32,145 nt of DNA from Acidobacteriaceae bacterium (GTDB lineage: Bacteria; Acidobacteriota; Terriglobia; Terriglobales; Acidobacteriaceae), in contig PLZC01000459.1 of assembly GCA_003151985.1 (NCBI GenBank), positions 1 through 32,145 of the forward strand. Direction: 5' to 3'. Made by a program: the position numbers and the translations under genes. Shown piece after piece: positions 27,680 to 32,145 of this stretch (the first letter of the stretch is position 1; each line of letters begins with the position of its first letter). Under the pieces are notes generated by a model. That model was not told the DNA's origin and made no database searches. It saw only the letters and a program-made list of their open reading frames with translations.

Positions 27680-28366
27680 CTACCGTTCCCCTCCGCTCGG
27701 TTGAGTATTGTCCTTTCTATCGCCATTCCTCGAATTGGATTTGTTCCGATCGCCACGGATTTCACGATATACAATTCGAGGAAGGTCCGCGGGATCGACG
27801 ATTGGAATAACGACAAACCCGGCTTGTCGCGCACTCGCGATACCGGCATCCGAGTCTTCGAAGACGAGGCCCGTCTTGACATCGAGCCGACTGCCGAGCA
27901 GGAGATATGGGTCAGGCGCTGGTTTATGGCGCTCCACATCATCTCCGAACACCACAGCCTCGAAGCACTTGAAAACTCCGGCAGCGCGAAGAACCGGTTC
28001 CACATCGAACCTTGCGGAGCTAGTCACGAGCCCGAGCCGGTAGCCCTTGAGAGAATGCAACAGCTCAATTGTTGCTTCATGGATGGGAGGTACGCTGATG
28101 CACATATCTCGCATGATTTCGTTGCGAAGTGCGACCTGTTTTTCCACTCCCAAAAGCAGAAGAGGGTCTTCGACAAGCTGGCCCAGTGTGGCGATCATTT
28201 GCGCCTCTTGGATGCCACGGCCAATTTCGCAGTACCGATCCCAGGTAAACGGAATGCCCCGCGGCTCCAATATCTCTGCCCATGCTCTCCAGTGGAGTCG
28301 TTCCGTATCCGCAATTACGCCATCGTAATCGAATATGAGTGTGCCGATGCCGCTCTGATGGGTCAA
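27680..28366 (-). CDS. HAD-superfamily hydrolase, beta-phosphoglucomutase-like
   Basis: LIFDYDGVIADTERLH, LGLVTSSAR, KPAPDPYLL, VFEDSDAGIASARQAGF are HAD motifs I-IV. Confidence 0.88.
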   Translation of the reverse strand: MTHQSGIGTLIFDYDGVIADTERLHWRAWAEILEPRGIPFTWDRYCEIGRGIQEAQMIATLGQLVEDPLLLLGVEKQVALRNEIMRDMCISVPPIHEATIELLHSLKGYRLGLVTSSARFDVEPVLRAAGVFKCFEAVVFGDDVERHKPAPDPYLLLGSRLDVKTGLVFEDSDAGIASARQAGFVVIPIVDPADLPRIVYREIRGDRNKSNSRNGDRKDNTQPSGGER

Positions 28367-28769
28367 TTGGATGTCCCTTCAATTCCCGAAGAACGGAAGA
28401 CGAAAGGCGCTTGTTCTTTCGGGATTTATTCCGGAACTCTCGCGTAACATGCCTGTCCTCATCTGTCTTCAAGCAAGATCGACAGGAACGCAAGAAGTGC
28501 TGACGGGTGGCTCTCCTACCTCAAAGCGAATATTCCGAATATAAACCAGACTGCCAAAGGATCCGTAGTAATGTGCAAAACTACACAGACAAATCAAAAG
28601 AGCTATGGCATTCTGCATGCCATTGCGGCGAAGATTCATTGTTTGCTACGTTGAGGAGTGCTTACAGGGATACTGCACCTCCACATTGGGAATGCAGAGA
28701 ACGCCGGCAAGTCTGTTGGGCCCTTCAAACAGCGTCGCCGTAGGCCGATATCCGGTAGGAGGTTATGTA

Positions 28770-28887
28770 ATGAAGCGATTAGTGCTCCTGTTGTGCGGGT
28801 TCCTCCTGTCGGCCACAGGCGCATTTTGTGGCGTAACAGGCAGCGTCGTAGGGACGGTGACCGATACCACAGGCGGTGTCATTGGGA
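28770..28887 (+). pseudogene. TonB-dependent receptor N-terminal stub (signal peptide + start of CarboxypepD_reg)
   Basis: MKRLVLLLCGFLLSATGAFCGVTGSVVGTVTDTTGGVIG; then reading frame switches to unrelated permease sequence. Confidence 0.75.
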
Positions 28888-29394
28888 GGGATTCTTATTC
28901 TCGCGGCGCTGGGGAGTGGTATCACCGGAGGCCTCGGAGCAGCACGGCTGTTATTTGGAATGGGGCGCGATGGTGTACTCCCGCGCAGTTTCTTCGCACA
29001 TCTGAGCCCTAAGTCGAACACACCCACTTACAACATTCTTTTGATAGGCGCCGTAGCTTACTTTGGGGCGATCGGTCTCAACTACATTGGCAGTGCCTAT
29101 GAACACGCCGGCGAACTTCTTAACTTCGGTGCATTCCTCGCCTTCATGGGTGTGAATCTTTCGGTCTTTTGGCACTTTACAATCCTGAACCGCAAGGAGA
29201 GACGGCCAAGGATATTCATTGACGCAGTTCTGCCCCTGTTGGGCTTTGCGTTCTGTGGATTGATTTGGTTGAATCTCAACATAATCGCCAAGATTGCAGG
29301 TGGAATCTGGTTCGCCATAGGGCTGAGTTATCTGTGTATAACTACACGCGGCTTCACACGTGGCCCCAAAACGATCGACTTTACCGAATCCTGA
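28888..29394 (+). pseudogene. APC-family amino-acid permease C-terminal fragment
   Basis: ILILAALGSGITGGLGAARLLFGMGRDGVLPRSFFAHLSPKSNTPTYNILLIGAVAYF...LNFGAFLAFMGVNLSVFWHF is the C-terminal third of an APC permease (ORF listed from 28876). Confidence 0.78.
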
Positions 29395-29476
29395 CGGTTG
29401 CGTCCAGCAGTTGCAAGCGAGTGAGCTGCTCTCCGGCAATCCGACAGCAGCAAAAAAAAGGAGGAGCTTGGAAGCT

Positions 29477-31948
29477 ATGGTAGATGGCGGATATATGGGT
29501 CTTGGGTGCCTTGAAAGAGGCGCAATGCTCAAATTGATCTTTAACAGCCACGCAAGCACGGTGCGCCGCCTCCGAACTGTATCCAGCATTTCTTTGCTGA
29601 TCATTGTCCTTCCGTGTTGGTTCAGTGGTGTCGCGCAATCCAATAGCTCTAGTCCACCCTACCTCGATGCGACGCAACCGATTGAAGTGCGGGTCAACGA
29701 CTTGATGAGCCGCATGACTCTCAAGGAGAAAATTGGACAGCTCAACCTTCCGTGTGCCTATGTTGATGAACTCGGGAAGACAAGGACAGAGAAGATGGCC
29801 GCGAGCAGAAAATTCGCCGCGGGTACTTACACAGACGAGATTGGCCCTGGCTCCGGGTTCTTTACCTTGGGAGACGAGCTGAGGTTGCAAGACCTCTCTC
29901 AGCAGGTTGAATTCTTCAACGAACTCCAGAAGATTGCAGTGACCCAGACGCGGCTCAAGATCCCTCTTCTTGAGGATGAAGAGGGAACGCATGGCGCAAT
30001 GTTTCCCAATGCTACCGTGTTTCCTGAGGGATTGTCGATTGGGAGCACATTCGACTTAGCTCTGGTGAAGGAGATTTACGCTGCGGCTGCACAGGAGGCC
30101 AGAGCCTCCGGAATTCATATTCTTTCGACCTTGGTGTTGGAGGTTGATCGCGACCCGCGCATGGGGCGGAACATGGAGGCCTACACGGAGGATCCCTATC
30201 TGTATTCGCGGATAGCGGAAAACATTGTGTGGGGAGCCCAAGGCTCGAACGTTAACGCTCCCGACAAGGTTGCCGCCTTGATGACAGACTTCCCAACCCA
30301 GAGCGAGCCGGCCAGCGGCATGGAACGAGGCGCAATTGAAATATCGGAGCGCGGCATACGCGAGAACTTCCTGCCTCCCTGGAAGGCGGCTTTCGATGCC
30401 GGCGCCTTGGGGGTTATGGCCGGGTATCCAGAAATTGACGACGTACCGGAGCATTCATCGGAAAAGTGGAATACAGAAGTCCTTCGCCAGGAACTGGGTT
30501 TCAAGGGAATTGTGCAGAGTGAAGGCGGAGGCTTCGGGACCTTGATCTATGAAGATATTGTGCCCACCCAAAAAGAGGCCGGAGCACTTGCCTTGCGGGC
30601 TGGCGTTGACATGAATATCACTTATGAATCAGCTTACATGGGTCCCCTGGTTGAGAACGTTTTAGAAGGAAAAGTGCCCGAAGCACTTGTCGATCGCGCT
30701 CTGCGCCGGGTACTCGATCTGAAATTCCGCCTGGGACTGTTTGAGCACCCCTATGTCGAGGTGAAGCAGGCCGAGCAGGTTGTGCATTCGAGGGAACATC
30801 AGCAACTTGCCCTGCAGACAGCGCGTGAAAGCATTGTTCTGTTGAAGAACCAGGGCAACATATTGCCGCTGAAGAAGGATCTCAAGTCCATTGCGGTAAT
30901 TGGTCCGAATGCAGATGATGGCTGGCGCCAATTGGGTGACTATTCGCCGAAGCTTGTGCCACAAAAGGTGATTACCGTTCTCGACGGTATCAAGCAAAAG
31001 GTATCACCGGGGACACGGGTTGAATATGTTCGCGGATGCGAAGTTATCGGCGGAAAAGAGGATATTGCGAAGGCAGTTGAAGCTGCACGGAATGCAGATG
31101 TGGCAGTCTTGGTCGTGGGCGAAAATCCAGGCAATGCGGGCAGTGGAAGTATTCCGGAGACCGATGGCGAAGGCCATGATGTGGCCACACTTGATCTGAC
31201 AGGTGTGCAGGAAGAACTTGTCAAAGCCGTTCAAGCAACAAGAACTCCGGTTGTGCTGATATTAATCAATGGCAGGCCGCTCTCGGTCAGTTGGGAAGCA
31301 ACTCACCTCCCGGCGATTATCGAAGCATGGGAGCCGGGCGAAAATGGCGGAGAGGCAGTTGCCGATGTGCTCTTTGGCGACTTTAATCCAACCGGGCGCT
31401 TGGCCATAACCATTCCACGCAGCGTCGGGCAGCTACCTTCCTACTACAACTACAAACCTTCGAAGGAGTACTGGATCAACGACGGAAATCACCACGGAGG
31501 ATATGCCGACATGCCGGGCACGCCTCTTTATCCATTCGGGTATGGTTTGAGCTACACGGACTTCAAGTACGGCAATCTGCGGATCACTCCGCCACAGATC
31601 TACCAGGGCGGAAATGCGGTGGTAAGCATCGACGTGACAAATGTGGGGAATCGAACCGGCGTGGAGGTTCCACAATTGTACGTGCATGAGCGCTATGCCC
31701 CTGTGTCGCTTCCGATCAAGCAGCTTAGGGGCTTTGACAGAGTTTCACTCACTCCCGGTGAAACAAAGACAGTCACAATGAAACTCACGCCGGAAGCCCT
31801 GATGCTCCTCGATCGCGACATGCATTGGACAGTTGTGCCGGGAAGCTTCGACTTGATGATTGGCAAATCTTCAGGAGATATAGTGTTGAGAGGCTTCCTC
31901 GAAGTGAAATCGGCAGACGCACTCACTGGTGAAGGTTTTGGCAGGTAA
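29477..31948 (+). CDS. Glycoside hydrolase family 3 (beta-glucosidase/xylosidase-like), secreted
   Basis: LMSRMTLKEKIGQL, EDEEGTHGAMFPNATVFPEGLSIGSTFD, GVMAGYPEIDDVPEHSS, ESIVLLKNQGNILPLKKDLKSIAVIGPNA, C-terminal Fn3-like FGYGLSYTDFKYGNL. Candidate starts 29477 (after AAAGGAGG) or 29525; the ORF opens at 29360. Confidence 0.93.
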   Translation: MVDGGYMGLGCLERGAMLKLIFNSHASTVRRLRTVSSISLLIIVLPCWFSGVAQSNSSSPPYLDATQPIEVRVNDLMSRMTLKEKIGQLNLPCAYVDELGKTRTEKMAASRKFAAGTYTDEIGPGSGFFTLGDELRLQDLSQQVEFFNELQKIAVTQTRLKIPLLEDEEGTHGAMFPNATVFPEGLSIGSTFDLALVKEIYAAAAQEARASGIHILSTLVLEVDRDPRMGRNMEAYTEDPYLYSRIAENIVWGAQGSNVNAPDKVAALMTDFPTQSEPASGMERGAIEISERGIRENFLPPWKAAFDAGALGVMAGYPEIDDVPEHSSEKWNTEVLRQELGFKGIVQSEGGGFGTLIYEDIVPTQKEAGALALRAGVDMNITYESAYMGPLVENVLEGKVPEALVDRALRRVLDLKFRLGLFEHPYVEVKQAEQVVHSREHQQLALQTARESIVLLKNQGNILPLKKDLKSIAVIGPNADDGWRQLGDYSPKLVPQKVITVLDGIKQKVSPGTRVEYVRGCEVIGGKEDIAKAVEAARNADVAVLVVGENPGNAGSGSIPETDGEGHDVATLDLTGVQEELVKAVQATRTPVVLILINGRPLSVSWEATHLPAIIEAWEPGENGGEAVADVLFGDFNPTGRLAITIPRSVGQLPSYYNYKPSKEYWINDGNHHGGYADMPGTPLYPFGYGLSYTDFKYGNLRITPPQIYQGGNAVVSIDVTNVGNRTGVEVPQLYVHERYAPVSLPIKQLRGFDRVSLTPGETKTVTMKLTPEALMLLDRDMHWTVVPGSFDLMIGKSSGDIVLRGFLEVKSADALTGEGFGR

Positions 31949-32029
31949 AGAAGGAGTGGCGACTTTGCTTCGCAGTGCGCCAGCGACAGGCAAGGAGAAG
32001 CATCAGAGAGTCAGCGAAACCGCCGGCAG

Positions 32030-32145
32030 CAAGTACACAATCGAGGCCTGCATTGGGATGCGTTGGATGAGGACATTTCGATTGACGGTCTACTTGCGGG
32101 CGTGACCGATCAGAGCACAACCCGCACACCAAGCTGGCCACCACG
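32030..32145 (+). pseudogene. DUF2442-like C-terminal sequence without a recognisable start codon
   Basis: Frame reads ...QVHNRGLHWDALDEDISIDGLLAGVTDQS..., resembling the (G)LHW-LDEDIS-GLL signature of DUF2442 proteins. It is in the same frame as GH3 after its stop, with no ATG. Confidence 0.5.

Noticed and set aside
27560-28447. 295-aa plus-strand ORF antisense to the HAD hydrolase
   Set aside because: Minus-strand HAD motifs are clear; the antisense ORF has no recognisable domain and looks like a GC-rich shadow ORF.
28951-29643. 230-aa minus-strand ORF
   Set aside because: Antisense to APC permease tail and GH3 start, both supported by family motifs.
1-32145. CRISPR arrays, rRNA/tRNA genes, complete transposase genes
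   Set aside because: No regularly spaced repeats, RNA gene signatures or transposase motifs were seen on either strand.

Overview
The window looks like Acidobacteriota-type DNA: two near-complete Oar/Cna-B-type TonB-dependent receptors (TBDRs), many secreted glycosidases, no tRNA or rRNA and no CRISPR array. Its core (about 3.9-25.9 kb) is a carbohydrate/sugar-acid utilisation locus. On the minus strand it has an IclR regulator, a penicillin-acylase-type (S45) Ntn hydrolase, a TBDR, RraA-family, SMP-30, amidohydrolase-2, mandelate-racemase/enolase, SDR, GH39-like and DMT transporter genes, plus a large secreted six-hairpin glycosidase-like protein. On the plus strand it has a mutarotase-like protein and a second TBDR, followed downstream by a GH3 enzyme. 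Both ends of the locus are littered with gene remnants. The left end (0-3.7 kb) carries a helicase C-terminus, an internally deleted UvrD, a HEAAH protein, an RNase H with an extra C-terminal region, and a tyrosine-integrase C-terminus fused to the first half of a YheT-like hydrolase. The right end (25.9-29.4 kb) carries a NagA C-terminus, a 5'-replaced sodium:solute symporter, and a TBDR signal peptide fused out of frame to an APC permease C-terminus. The main points to follow up are the acylase-TBDR-nonphosphorylative sugar-acid cluster, the repeated 'head of gene A / tail of gene B' deletion scars, a perfect tandem 17-bp repeat upstream of iclR, an 11-bp-stem hairpin abutting the TBDR Shine-Dalgarno, and a GH3 with Glu at the canonical Asp nucleophile position. 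All calls come from reading the sequence and family recall; no database search was run.
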